NCBI RefSeq assembly: GCF_937880195.1 | Contig: NZ_CALFLA010000022.1 | Coordinates: 1 to 25,724 of the forward strand | Direction of reading: 5' to 3' | Length of the DNA: 25,724 nt | Source of the DNA: an uncultured Blautia sp. | GTDB taxonomy: Bacteria > Bacillota > Clostridia > Lachnospirales > Lachnospiraceae | Shown here: piece after piece, positions 6,462-14,586 of the stretch | How the letters are laid out: each line of letters opens with the position of its first letter | Position numbering within the stretch: the first letter of the stretch is position 1 | Notes under the pieces: model-generated | Databases searched by the model: none | Told to the model about the DNA's origin: nothing | What the model saw: the letters and a program-made list of their open reading frames with translations, nothing else | Translations under genes and position numbers: made by a program

Positions 6462-8187
6462 TAATATCCGGTTCTGCCATAAGGGAATAGTTTGTATAAT
6501 AAACTACAAATCCTGGTTTGGCTCCGGCTGGTTTTTTTACGTGTTTTTTCTGAATATAGTCAATCTCCACCTTTGGCGCAGTACGGCCTTTGGAGTAAAA
6601 AGCAGCCAAACGTCCGGCTTCCTCAAAAGTTCGGTCTGGAAGCTCTCCATCAGGAGTTTTTACAATTACATGAGAACCTGCCATTTTTTTTGCATGGAAC
6701 CACCAGTCGTTGCCGGAAGCCTGCTTAAAGGTCAGTTCATCATTCTGGAAGTTGTTTTTTCCTACAAAAATATCAAATCCGTCACTGGAAATATAATGGA
6801 AGGGTTTTGACTTTGCCTGCATTTTCTGTCCTTTTTTGGATGAATAATGTTTTTTGATAAAACCAAATTCTGTCAACTCTTCCTTGATCTGGCTCAGATC
6901 GCTTTCGGCCCTGGCAATATCAAGGGCATTGGAAATAGACTCCAGATGCTGGATCTCTGACTGGGTTTCCTCAATCTGACTGGTAAGAGCTTCTTCCGTA
7001 CGCTTCAGTTTTCCGTAACGGTCAAAATATTTTTTGGCGTTGTCTCCTGGAGTAAGCGTCGGGTCCAGCGGAATGGTAACTTCCTCATTTGTATAATAGT
7101 TTAATGCCTGAAATGATTTACAGCCTTCTTCAAGCCCATAACCGTAGGTATTGATCAGTTCGCCATAGATCCTGTATTTTTCTTTTTTTGCCGTATCCTT
7201 CATCTGCTTTAACTGGAGAGAAAGCTTTTTGCGGTTCCTTTCCAGGGCTGTCTGTACAATACGACGAAGATCAGAGGATTTCTGACGAATCCTGTTTAGA
7301 GTATCTCTGGAAGAATAATAAGTGTCAAGCATTGCGGAAACTGTAGAAAAAGTTTCGCTTCGGTATTCTTCTCCAAACTGTGTAAGAGGCAGCACGGCAT
7401 ATTCTACCGGCTCGTTTCCCCGATAAATAATATTCGGAGTAAAATCCCCTTCTTTTACCTGATCCATAATCCTGAGGAAAGTATGGTACAAATGGATACA
7501 GGCTGTTTCATTAAGAGAAACTGCTGCTTCGCCGCCGTCAATAGAAGCCCGGAAGCAGATTTCTTCTGCAATGAGAGGGCTTAATCCTGTAAGGGAGGAA
7601 TAAATAGCCCGTGAGATATTGCAGGGCTTTTTACAGATCTTTTCTATAAATTCCTCTTCGGTAATGGTAAGAGGATCTGCCTTATCCTGTGTCTGAGGAA
7701 GAAAATACTGTCGGCCGGGAAGAACCTCACGAACAGAACTCATATGGGAAGACACATGTTTGATACTGTCAAGGATCATGCGGTTTTCATCACAGAAAAT
7801 AAGATTGCTGTGTTTTCCCATTAATTCCATGATCAGGATTTTTTTGCAGGGATCACCCATTTCATTTAAGTGTTCCAGTTCAAATTCTACAGCGCGTTCC
7901 AGTCCCGGCTGCCGGATAGCTCCGATTTTTGCGCTTCCGATATGCTTGCGGAGAAGCATACAGAAATTTGGGGCAGTAAGAGGGCTTGGCTTGTTTTTAT
8001 CTATAAAATAAATAAGTGGAAGAGAGGCGCTGGCAGAAAGCAAAAGGCGGCACTGACCCTGACTTCCCTTTGCAGTGATCAGAAGAGCGTCTGCTTCCGG
8101 CTGCGCGATTTTATTAAAACGTCCGCCGTCCAGATAAGTATGTAATTCCTGTACCATTGCGGCAATGGTAATTCCGTCAAAAGCCAT
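6433..8187 (-). CDS. rqcH: Rqc2 homolog RqcH, ribosome-associated quality control (NFACT family)
   Basis: This 584-residue protein belongs to the NFACT/FbpA family. Bacterial RqcH binds split 50S subunits carrying peptidyl-tRNA and directs C-terminal alanine tailing of stalled nascent chains for degradation. It shows the NFACT-N start MAFDGITIAAMVQEL, the core segment ELMGKHSNLI, a central coiled coil (about 290-430), and a C-terminal NFACT-R domain with NDWWFHAKKMAGSHV near 490. The start at 8187 is chosen because AAGGAG lies 9 bases upstream and MAFDG is the family start; an in-frame ATG at 8229 has no support. At the position of the DR motif (D97-R98 in B. subtilis) this protein has E97-R98. 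Older annotations call such proteins fibronectin-binding protein A. Confidence 0.9.
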   Translation of the reverse strand: MAFDGITIAAMVQELHTYLDGGRFNKIAQPEADALLITAKGSQGQCRLLLSASASLPLIYFIDKNKPSPLTAPNFCMLLRKHIGSAKIGAIRQPGLERAVEFELEHLNEMGDPCKKILIMELMGKHSNLIFCDENRMILDSIKHVSSHMSSVREVLPGRQYFLPQTQDKADPLTITEEEFIEKICKKPCNISRAIYSSLTGLSPLIAEEICFRASIDGGEAAVSLNETACIHLYHTFLRIMDQVKEGDFTPNIIYRGNEPVEYAVLPLTQFGEEYRSETFSTVSAMLDTYYSSRDTLNRIRQKSSDLRRIVQTALERNRKKLSLQLKQMKDTAKKEKYRIYGELINTYGYGLEEGCKSFQALNYYTNEEVTIPLDPTLTPGDNAKKYFDRYGKLKRTEEALTSQIEETQSEIQHLESISNALDIARAESDLSQIKEELTEFGFIKKHYSSKKGQKMQAKSKPFHYISSDGFDIFVGKNNFQNDELTFKQASGNDWWFHAKKMAGSHVIVKTPDGELPDRTFEEAGRLAAFYSKGRTAPKVEIDYIQKKHVKKPAGAKPGFVVYYTNYSLMAEPDITDIKEASQS

Positions 8188-8219
8188 AGTTGAAACTCCT
8201 TTTTGATTTTCTGGTTTAC

Positions 8220-8248
8220 AGTATAGCACGGTTCTTCATACAGCGCAA
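8220..8248 (-). promoter_or_regulatory. Promoter for rqcH
   Basis: On the minus strand TTGCGC (8248-8243) and TATACT (8225-8220) are 17 bases apart. The -10 is extended (TGC before TATACT). Transcription would start near 8213, leaving a leader of about 25 bases that includes the AAGGAG site. Confidence 0.6.
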
Positions 8249-8304
8249 AAGAATATTGACAAAGCCCTTTTTTTAATCAGATTTTTCAATCAGAAAAAAA
8301 TAAT

Positions 8305-8333
8305 TTGACTACCCTGTTAAGATGCTCTATAAT
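8305..8333 (+). promoter_or_regulatory. Sigma-A promoter of the yicC-cinA operon
   Basis: TTGACT (8305-8310) and TATAAT (8328-8333) with a 17-base spacer make a near-consensus promoter about 48 bases ahead of yicC. It is divergent from the rqcH promoter at 8220-8248. Confidence 0.75.
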
Positions 8334-8380
8334 AAATCTGTATGTAAAGTGATAAGTAAGCTGCAAAGAGAGAAGACATT

Positions 8381-9259
8381 ATGATAAAAAGCATGACAGG
8401 CTTCGGAAGAGCCGAGGCCGTGACAAAAGAGTGGAAGATCACTGTAGAACTGAAATCTGTAAATCACAGGTATCTGGATCTAAACATTAAAATGCCGAGA
8501 AAACTAAGCCTTTTTGAGGGACAGATCCGCAATCTTATGAAAACATATATGCAGCGCGGTAAGGTAGATGTGTTTATTACTTATGAAGATTACACAGCCG
8601 GAAGTGTGGCATTAAAATACAATCGCGGTCTTGCTTCAGAATATATGAACTATCTGAAAGAAATGGAAGAAGAGTTTCATCTGAAGAATGATATTACCGC
8701 TGCAATGCTTTCCCGTTATCCCGAAGTGCTGACCATGGAAGAGCAGCCGGTAAATGAAGAAGAACTGTGGAGCCGCATGGAAGGGCCTTTAAACGAAGCC
8801 TGCAGGAAATTTGCAGAAGCCAGAGAGCGGGAGGGCGAAAATCTGAAAAAAGACCTTCTTCTGAAACTGGAAGGACTTGACCAGATGGTTTCCAAAGTAG
8901 AAGAGAGATCTCCTATGGTGGTACAGGCCTACCGTGAAAAACTAGAAGCTAAGGTTCATGAGCTTCTGGAAGATTCTCAGATCGACGACAGCCGTATTGC
9001 AGCGGAAGTTGTTCTCTTTTCAGATAAGATCTGCAATGATGAAGAGACGGTCCGTCTGCACAGCCATATTCGTGGAATGAAAAATATCCTTACCGAAAAA
9101 GAAGGGATAGGACGGAAACTGGATTTTATGGCTCAGGAAATGAACCGGGAGGCAAACACAATCCTCTCCAAGTCTAATGACCTGGAAGTTTCAGATATTG
9201 CTATTGATCTGAAAACAGAAATTGAAAAGATCCGTGAGCAGATCCAGAATATAGAGTAA
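8381..9259 (+). CDS. yicC: YicC/YloC family endoribonuclease
   Basis: This 292-residue protein has the family start MIKSMTGFGRAE, the VELKSVNHRYLDLNIKMPR segment close behind, and the C-terminal DUF1732 region with LDFMAQEMNREANTILSKS near 245. YicC/YloC proteins are endoribonucleases that take part in small-RNA and mRNA turnover. Length and both ends agree with the family. It is the first gene after the consensus promoter at 8305 and heads the run remA-gmk-rpoZ, matching the yloC-remA-gmk-rpoZ order of Bacillus. RemA follows after 17 bases. Confidence 0.93.
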   Translation: MIKSMTGFGRAEAVTKEWKITVELKSVNHRYLDLNIKMPRKLSLFEGQIRNLMKTYMQRGKVDVFITYEDYTAGSVALKYNRGLASEYMNYLKEMEEEFHLKNDITAAMLSRYPEVLTMEEQPVNEEELWSRMEGPLNEACRKFAEAREREGENLKKDLLLKLEGLDQMVSKVEERSPMVVQAYREKLEAKVHELLEDSQIDDSRIAAEVVLFSDKICNDEETVRLHSHIRGMKNILTEKEGIGRKLDFMAQEMNREANTILSKSNDLEVSDIAIDLKTEIEKIREQIQNIE

Positions 9260-9276
9260 CGGAGGCAGACCTGTCT

Positions 9277-9549
9277 GTGGCAAAATTAATAAATGTAGGA
9301 TTTGGAAATGTAGTAAACTCCAGCAAGATCGTTGCAGTAGTAAGTCCTGACGCCGCGCCGGTAAAACGTATGGTCCAGGGAATAAAGGGAACACGTTCCC
9401 TGGTAGACGCCACCCAGGGCCGTAAAACAAAAGCGGTGATCGTCACTTCTGACAACTATGTGGTTTTATCCGCGCTTCAGCCGGAAACCATTGCAAGACG
9501 ATTTGCGGAGGCATATGATTATGAAGATCGAGGAGAAGAACATGAGTAA
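9277..9549 (+). CDS. remA: RemA family matrix/biofilm regulator (DUF370)
   Basis: A 90-residue DNA-binding protein with the RemA signature KLINVGFGN at the start, VSPDAAPVKRM near 23-33, and DNYVVLSALQPETIARRF near 59-76. In Bacillus, RemA assembles into arc-shaped oligomers on DNA and activates extracellular-matrix operons. The start is GTG at 9277, 11 bases after GGAGG. An in-frame CTG at 9271 has better spacing but a rarer codon. The end overlaps the gmk start by 8 bases. A polysaccharide control cassette lies 8 kb downstream; control of that cassette by RemA is only a guess. Confidence 0.92.
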   Translation: MAKLINVGFGNVVNSSKIVAVVSPDAAPVKRMVQGIKGTRSLVDATQGRKTKAVIVTSDNYVVLSALQPETIARRFAEAYDYEDRGEEHE

Positions 9550-10174
9550 AGGTGTTTTGGCAGTAGTATCCGGTTTTTCCGGAGCAGGAAAAGGAACGGT
9601 GATGAAGCGGCTTCTGGAGCGTTACGGCAATTATGCGCTGTCAGTTTCTGTTACTACCAGACAGCCAAGACCGGGCGAGGAAGACGGAAGAGAATACTTT
9701 TTCCGTACCAGGGAAGAAGTAGAAAAAATGATCAAAGAGGATCAGCTTCTGGAATATGCCCAGTATGTAGATAACTATTACGGAACTCCCCGCTTTTATG
9801 TAGAAGAAATGCTTTCTCAGGGAAAAAATGTAATTCTTGAGATTGAAATTCAGGGAGCAATGAAAATAAAAGAAAAAATCCCGGAAGCGGTACTGATCTT
9901 TGTTACGCCGCCAAGCGTACAGGAACTGAAATCACGGTTAGAAGGACGGGGTACCGAAGCTCCCGAGGTAATTGCTTCACGCCTTAGCCGGGCCTCTGAG
10001 GAAGCCGAAGGCATGGAAGATTATGATTATCTTTTGGTAAATGATGAACTGGAGGAGTGCGTAAGCGAACTTCATCAGATCATTTCAAGTGAACGCTGCA
10101 GAACACAGCGAAATACAGAATATATAAAAAGAATCCAGGAGGAATCCAGGGAATTAATGAAAGGAGACTTATAA
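9542..10174 (+). CDS. gmk: Guanylate kinase
   Basis: This 210-residue enzyme phosphorylates GMP to GDP with ATP. It has the P-loop SGFSGAGKGT near 9-18, the GMP-binding segment SVTTRQPRPGEEDGREYFF near 36-54, and LEIEIQGAMKIK near 100. The frame is open back to 9458, but ATG 9542 is chosen because GAGGAG lies just upstream and the protein then begins at the usual place ahead of the P-loop. The first 8 bases overlap remA, which suggests translational coupling. rpoZ starts 1 base after the stop. Confidence 0.95.
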   Translation: MSKGVLAVVSGFSGAGKGTVMKRLLERYGNYALSVSVTTRQPRPGEEDGREYFFRTREEVEKMIKEDQLLEYAQYVDNYYGTPRFYVEEMLSQGKNVILEIEIQGAMKIKEKIPEAVLIFVTPPSVQELKSRLEGRGTEAPEVIASRLSRASEEAEGMEDYDYLLVNDELEECVSELHQIISSERCRTQRNTEYIKRIQEESRELMKGDL

Positions 10175-10175
10175 T

Positions 10176-10505
10176 ATGATTCATCCGTCTTATTCAGAAC
10201 TGATCCAGGCGATCAACAATAACGCAGAGGAAGACGACAATACCATGATGCTGAACAGCCGTTACTCTCTGGTACTTGCTACCAGCAAGCGGGCTCGTCA
10301 GCTTATTGCAGGGGCAGAGCCAATGGTCAGAGGGGCTGCGGGAAAGAAACCGCTTTCTGTAGCTATTGACGAGTTTTATCAGGGTCAGGTTAAGATTGTT
10401 GCTGATAACAAAAATGAAGAGGAATTAGCTGAGCAGACAGAAGAAATGGCTGCACAGACTGCTGAAAACGCAGCAGATAACACTGCTGGAGAAACCTTAG
10501 AATAA
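10176..10505 (+). CDS. rpoZ: DNA-directed RNA polymerase omega subunit
   Basis: A 109-residue protein with the omega core: NSRYSLVLATSKRARQL near 27-43, followed by KKPLSVAIDEFYQGQVKI near 58-75. Omega binds the beta' subunit and helps assemble RNA polymerase. The C-terminal 35 residues are an acidic, Ala/Glu/Thr-rich tail, typical of clostridial versions and probably disordered. An AGGAG site inside the end of gmk drives translation from ATG 10176. gmk-rpoZ adjacency is conserved across bacteria. Confidence 0.93.
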   Translation: MIHPSYSELIQAINNNAEEDDNTMMLNSRYSLVLATSKRARQLIAGAEPMVRGAAGKKPLSVAIDEFYQGQVKIVADNKNEEELAEQTEEMAAQTAENAADNTAGETLE

Positions 10506-10562
10506 AACAATAAGAATGGGGCGTTGTTTTTACAGCGCTCCATATATATATCAGGAGATTCT

Positions 10563-11900
10563 ATGAAAATTTTATTTATTTCACTTGGCTGTGACAAAAA
10601 CCTGACAAATTCCGAGGAAATGCTGGGATTACTTACTAGAAGCGGACATGAGATCGTAGATTCTGAGGAAGAAGCAGAAGTCATAGTGATCAACACCTGT
10701 TGTTTTATCCATGATGCCAAAGAGGAAAGTATTGAAAATATTCTGGAAATGGCAGAATATAAAAAAGCAGGAACCTGTAAGGCGCTGATCGTAACAGGCT
10801 GTATGGCGCAGCGCTACCAGAAGGAAATCATCCAGGAAATCCCGGAAGTAGACGCTGTTCTTGGTACCTCCTCCTACCGGGATATCCTAAAAGCAGTAGA
10901 GGAAGCCTGTGAAGGAAGACATTTTGAAGAATACAGAGATATCCATGAACTTCCTGAAGACTCCGGGCGTCCCGTTCTGACCACAGGCGGACATTACGGA
11001 TATTTAAAGATCGCAGAGGGCTGTGACAAGCATTGTACATACTGCATCATTCCTTCTCTGCGCGGAAGATTCCGAAGCGTTCCTGAAGAGCGCCTTATCT
11101 CCCAGGCAGAATATATGGCTGAACAGGGAGTAAAGGAGCTGATCCTTGTAGCCCAGGAAACAACTGTGTATGGAACTGATCTTTATGGTAAGAAAACCCT
11201 TCATCTGCTCCTAAAAAAATTATGCCAGATAAAGGGAATCCGCTGGATCCGCGTACTTTACTGTTATCCAGAAGAAATTTATGACGAGCTGATACAGGTT
11301 ATGAAGGAAGAAAAGAAGATCTGCCATTATCTTGATCTTCCTATCCAGCATGCAAGCGATAAGATCCTCAGACGTATGGGACGAAGAACTACCAGAGCCC
11401 AGCTTACAGAGATCATTCATAAACTCCGCCGTGAAATTCCAGATATTGTTCTTCGTACCACACTGATCACCGGATTTCCAGGTGAAACAGATGAGGATCA
11501 TCAGGAGCTGATGGAGTTTGTAGACGAAATGGAATTTGACCGTCTGGGCGCTTTTACCTATTCCCCGGAAGAGGGAACCCCGGCTGAAAAAATGGAGAAC
11601 CAGGTTCCTGAAGAAATAAAAGAAGACCGGAGAGATGAACTCATGGAGCTTCAGCAGGAAATTTCCCTGGAAAAAGGCAATGACCGAATCGGCCAGGAAC
11701 TTATGGTCATGATTGAAGGTAAAGTGTCGGGAGAAAGCGCTTATATTGCCCGTACTTATGGAGACGCCCCAAAAGTAGACGGTTATCTGTTTGTACAGAC
11801 AGGAGAGCTTATGATGACGGGAGATTTTGCAAAAGTCCGTGTCACCGGAGCTTTGGAATATGATTTGATAGGAGAATTAGCTGATGAATACACCGAATAA
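10563..11900 (+). CDS. rimO: Ribosomal protein S12 methylthiotransferase RimO
   Basis: This 445-residue radical-SAM enzyme adds a methylthio group to an Asp of ribosomal protein S12. The N-terminal UPF0004 domain carries the auxiliary Fe-S cluster ligands C10, C46 and C80. The radical-SAM CxxxCxxC motif is C154, C158 and C161. A TRAM domain ends the protein (about 380-445). The segments LGCDKNLTNSEEM and DAVLGTSSYRDI fit RimO rather than MiaB or MtaB. ATG 10563 is used because CAGGAG lies 5-6 bases upstream; the frame runs open to 10524 without support. The start is 57 bases after rpoZ. The pgsA gene overlaps the end by 17 bases. In Bacillus this slot holds coaBC and priA, so the order is a clostridial variant. 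Confidence 0.94.
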   Translation: MKILFISLGCDKNLTNSEEMLGLLTRSGHEIVDSEEEAEVIVINTCCFIHDAKEESIENILEMAEYKKAGTCKALIVTGCMAQRYQKEIIQEIPEVDAVLGTSSYRDILKAVEEACEGRHFEEYRDIHELPEDSGRPVLTTGGHYGYLKIAEGCDKHCTYCIIPSLRGRFRSVPEERLISQAEYMAEQGVKELILVAQETTVYGTDLYGKKTLHLLLKKLCQIKGIRWIRVLYCYPEEIYDELIQVMKEEKKICHYLDLPIQHASDKILRRMGRRTTRAQLTEIIHKLRREIPDIVLRTTLITGFPGETDEDHQELMEFVDEMEFDRLGAFTYSPEEGTPAEKMENQVPEEIKEDRRDELMELQQEISLEKGNDRIGQELMVMIEGKVSGESAYIARTYGDAPKVDGYLFVQTGELMMTGDFAKVRVTGALEYDLIGELADEYTE

Positions 11901-12423
11901 ACTGACAGTTGGAAGAATGATACTTGTTCCTTTTATGGTTTTGTTTCTTTTAACCGATATTGGAGGCGAGGCAAACCGTTATATTTCCCTTTTGATCTTT
12001 GTGGGCGCCAGCGTAACAGACTGGTTTGACGGATATCTTGCAAGAAAGCATAATCTGGTAACAAACTTCGGTAAATTTATGGATCCTCTGGCTGACAAAC
12101 TTCTTGTCTGCTCCGCTATGATCTGTATGATCGAGCTTGGCAGGCTTCCGGCATGGATTGTAATCGTGATCATTGCAAGAGAGTTTATTATCAGCGGTTT
12201 CCGTCTGATCGCTGCAGAAAATGGAATTGTAATTGCTGCAAACTATTGGGGAAAATTTAAAACAGTTTCCCAGATGATTATGATCATCCTTCTTATTCTG
12301 CATTTTGGCGGAATTTTTGCCCTGCTGGAGCAGATCTTTATCTGGCTTTCTCTGGCGCTTACTGTGATCTCTCTGATCACTTATATCTGGCAGAACCGTT
12401 CTGTGCTGTCCATGCAGGAATAA
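11884..12423 (+). CDS. pgsA: CDP-diacylglycerol-glycerol-3-phosphate 3-phosphatidyltransferase
   Basis: A 179-residue membrane enzyme that makes phosphatidylglycerol phosphate, the committed step to phosphatidylglycerol and cardiolipin. The complete CDP-alcohol phosphotransferase motif is visible: D49-G50, A53-R54, G63, D67 and D71 with the expected spacing, plus D46. About five hydrophobic segments cover the chain. The starting MNTPNKLTVGR is typical. It overlaps rimO by 17 bases. A weak hairpin follows the stop. Confidence 0.93.
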   Translation: MNTPNKLTVGRMILVPFMVLFLLTDIGGEANRYISLLIFVGASVTDWFDGYLARKHNLVTNFGKFMDPLADKLLVCSAMICMIELGRLPAWIVIVIIAREFIISGFRLIAAENGIVIAANYWGKFKTVSQMIMIILLILHFGGIFALLEQIFIWLSLALTVISLITYIWQNRSVLSMQE

Positions 12424-12429
12424 TTCAGG

Positions 12430-12447
12430 AACACTTTTAGTGTTTTT
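12430..12447 (+). terminator. Weak hairpin after pgsA
   Basis: AACACT (12430-12435), a TTT loop, and AGTGTT (12439-12444) are followed by TTT. The stem is short and AT-rich, so at best it partly reduces transcription into cinA, whose start is 50 bases further on. Confidence 0.35.
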
Positions 12448-12494
12448 GCTGTGTTTACATTACATATCAGGGATAAAAAAGGAGGCTTAAAAAG

Positions 12495-13763
12495 ATGATT
12501 ACAGAACTTGTAGCAGTGGGAACAGAAATCTTACTTGGAAATATCGTAAATACAAACAGCGCTTATCTTGCGGAAAAATGCGCTCAGCTTGGATTGTCTT
12601 TATATTATCAGACAGTTGTAGGAGATAATGCAGAAAGAATGAAAAGCACAATCCAAACAGCTCTTGACCGCTCTGACGTTGTGATCCTTACAGGAGGTCT
12701 TGGACCTACAGAGGATGATCTTACAAAAGAAATCACAGCAGAGGTTATGGGGCTTCCCCTTGTAGAGGACGCACACAGCAGAGAGCTTCTGGAAGCATAT
12801 CTGAAACAGTATGAAAAAAACGATTCTCAAAGAAGAATTACCTCTAACAATTACAAGCAGGCAATGGTTCCTCAGGGAGCCCTTGTTCTTGATAACCATA
12901 ATGGAACTGCGCCGGGACTGATCATTGAAAAAAATGGAAAAACAGCCATTCTCCTTCCTGGGCCTCCAAATGAACTGAAACCCATGTTTGAAGAGGAAGT
13001 ATTCCCGTACCTTCGCAAAAAACAACCGGAAATCATTTATTCCCAAATGGTAAAAATCTGTTCTATCGGGGAAAGCCAGGTGGCGGAGGAAATTCAGGAT
13101 CTTATTGAAAAGCAGTCAAATCCTACCATTGCCCCTTATGCCAAGACAGGAGAGGTACATTTGCGTATCACTGCAAAAGGGGAGAACGAAAAAGAGTGTA
13201 AAAAGCTGATCAAACCTGTTGTAAGAGAACTGAAAAGCCGTTTTGGCAAAAATATTTTTGCCACAGAAGAGAAGAAAACACTGGAAGAAGCAGTGGTTGA
13301 TATGCTGAAAGATCAGAAGCTGACTCTTTCTCTTGCAGAATCATGTACGGGCGGCGCTGTTGCATCCAGGATTGTGAATGTTCCAGGCGCCTCCGACGTA
13401 TTTCTTCAGGGAATGGTAACATACAGCAACCGCGCCAAACGCAAAAGTCTTGGCGTCAGAAAATCCACCCTGAAAGTGTATGGCGCTGTTTCCGAAAAAT
13501 GTGCAAAGGAAATGGCAAAAGGAGGATGTTTAGTAGCCAAGACAGATATTTGTCTTTCCATTACCGGGATTGCAGGACCTGACGGCGGCACAAAAGAAAA
13601 ACCGGTTGGAACAGTATTTATAGGCTGCTGCTACAATGGCAAGACCGTTGTCCGTGAATATCATTTTACAGGCAACCGCGCAAAGATCAGAGAGCAGACA
13701 GCCGCTCATGCCCTTGCGTTTTTAAGAGAGTGTATTATGGAGGGAGTTAGCAAAAGCAGCTGA
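12495..13763 (+). CDS. cinA: Competence/damage-inducible protein CinA
   Basis: This 422-residue protein has the two standard CinA modules. An N-terminal MoCF-like domain (1-170) carries GGLGPTEDDLTKE near 61 and LLPGPPNELKPMFEEEV near 150; in characterised homologues it hydrolyses ADP-ribose. The C-terminal domain (about 265-415) has SLAESCTGGAVASRI and SITGIAGPDGG and acts as nicotinamide-nucleotide amidohydrolase. Together they recycle pyridine nucleotides. GGAGG lies 9 bases ahead of ATG 12495. In many Firmicutes recA follows cinA; here a minus-strand gene converges with only 7 bases between the stops. Confidence 0.94.
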   Translation: MITELVAVGTEILLGNIVNTNSAYLAEKCAQLGLSLYYQTVVGDNAERMKSTIQTALDRSDVVILTGGLGPTEDDLTKEITAEVMGLPLVEDAHSRELLEAYLKQYEKNDSQRRITSNNYKQAMVPQGALVLDNHNGTAPGLIIEKNGKTAILLPGPPNELKPMFEEEVFPYLRKKQPEIIYSQMVKICSIGESQVAEEIQDLIEKQSNPTIAPYAKTGEVHLRITAKGENEKECKKLIKPVVRELKSRFGKNIFATEEKKTLEEAVVDMLKDQKLTLSLAESCTGGAVASRIVNVPGASDVFLQGMVTYSNRAKRKSLGVRKSTLKVYGAVSEKCAKEMAKGGCLVAKTDICLSITGIAGPDGGTKEKPVGTVFIGCCYNGKTVVREYHFTGNRAKIREQTAAHALAFLRECIMEGVSKSS

Positions 13764-13770
13764 TTCCATT

Positions 13771-14043
13771 CTAACGTATCATACGCATAAGATTTACGAT
13801 CCGATCCATTTTTGCAGCCTCCTGAGGAGATTTTCCCATTTTGAGAACTTCGAGAACCGCCGAAATCTCATCCGGGGAAAAATGAAGCCCATTGCTTTTT
13901 CCCCGGGAGGCTGCATTCATTAAAAAAGGCAGCATTTCAGAGGCATTCTTGCCTTCTCCCTGCATTGCAAGATTTTGAAGCATTTCCAGTTTACTTTTAT
14001 CCATACCTGCAAGTTTGGGGTTATTCTGCCAGTTTGTATCCAT
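13771..14043 (-). CDS. Uncharacterised 90-residue protein, second gene of a predicted sporulation operon
   Basis: I do not recognise the family. The protein is mostly helical and Met/Lys-rich, without signal peptide, membrane segment or Cys. The C-terminal half has a small ordered-looking block: FSPDEISAVLEVLKMGKSPQ near 55-74, then DRIVNLMRMIR at the end. AAGGAAGGG lies about 8 bases ahead of ATG 14043. It follows the 110-residue gene after 15 bases, so the two form an operon. Both proteins end in a similar short hydrophobic helix (NLMRMIR here, MLKIMNESS there), which hints at interaction or shared ancestry. The sporulation link comes only from the sigma-E-like promoter of the operon. Confidence 0.75.
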   Translation of the reverse strand: MDTNWQNNPKLAGMDKSKLEMLQNLAMQGEGKNASEMLPFLMNAASRGKSNGLHFSPDEISAVLEVLKMGKSPQEAAKMDRIVNLMRMIR

Positions 14044-14058
14044 AAATATCCCTTCCTT

Positions 14059-14391
14059 TCATGACGATTCGTTCATAATTTTCAACATTTCAACAAATGC
14101 CAGCATATTTGTAAGCTGATCCAGATTTCTGGCTGAATCACCATAGCTGAAACGACGGATCTCCTGAAGCATTTCCATTGGATCGGCAGCTGGAGCCGTA
14201 CAGATCTCCATGGAAGGCCTTTTGTCTGAGAACAATTCCATGGTATTTTTAAGTTCCTGTATTTTGGCATAAAGAGATAGTATCTGCTGGCCTTTTGGCG
14301 GAAGATATGGCACAGCGGCTTTCAGCATCTGAGACTTATCATTACTTACCATTTGATCCAGGGTGGTTTGGGAAATTTGTTCCTGATCCAT
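14059..14391 (-). CDS. Uncharacterised 110-residue protein, first gene of a predicted sporulation operon
   Basis: I do not recognise the family. The start ATG 14391 has AAGGAG 8 bases upstream; the frame extends to 14484, but that part would run over the predicted promoter. The product has a Gln/Met-rich N terminus, a VPYLPPKGQQILSLYAKIQEL segment that suggests two helices around a proline turn, and a C-terminal helix LTNMLAFVEMLKIM. It looks soluble, with no signal peptide. The PYLPPKGQ segment and the paired operon partner are the best handles for a profile search. Function is unknown; a mother-cell sporulation role is inferred from the promoter at 14413-14441. Confidence 0.72.
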   Translation of the reverse strand: MDQEQISQTTLDQMVSNDKSQMLKAAVPYLPPKGQQILSLYAKIQELKNTMELFSDKRPSMEICTAPAADPMEMLQEIRRFSYGDSARNLDQLTNMLAFVEMLKIMNESS

Positions 14392-14412
14392 ATGAAGAAC
14401 TCCTTTTTTAGG

Positions 14413-14441
14413 AATATATGTATTCTGTAAGTAAAATATGC
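14413..14441 (-). promoter_or_regulatory. Sigma-E-like promoter for the 14391 operon
   Basis: On the minus strand GCATATT (14441-14435), a 14-base spacer, and CATATATT (14420-14413). Against the Bacillus sigma-E consensus KHATATT-N14-CATACAHT the only mismatch is T for C at the fifth -10 base. The start would fall near 14406, giving a very short leader with the AAGGAG site almost at its 5' end. That is tight and lowers confidence. Confidence 0.45.
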
Positions 14442-14528
14442 TGACTGGTACATTGAATATAAATGACCTGCCATATTCACACAAAAAAATTTATAATCCC
14501 CTGCACTGAAGGGGAAAAGTGAAAAGGT

Positions 14529-14556
14529 ACGTCAAAAGCCTTCCTTACATAAGATA
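14529..14556 (+). promoter_or_regulatory. Sigma-K-consensus promoter for the 45-residue gene
   Basis: AC (14529-14530), 17 bases, then CATAAGATA (14548-14556) matches the Bacillus sigma-K consensus AC-N17-CATANNNTA exactly. The predicted start near 14563 leaves about 24 bases before ATG 14587. Confidence 0.6.
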
Positions 14557-14586
14557 TAGAAAAAGAATATTATATAGGAAAGAATT

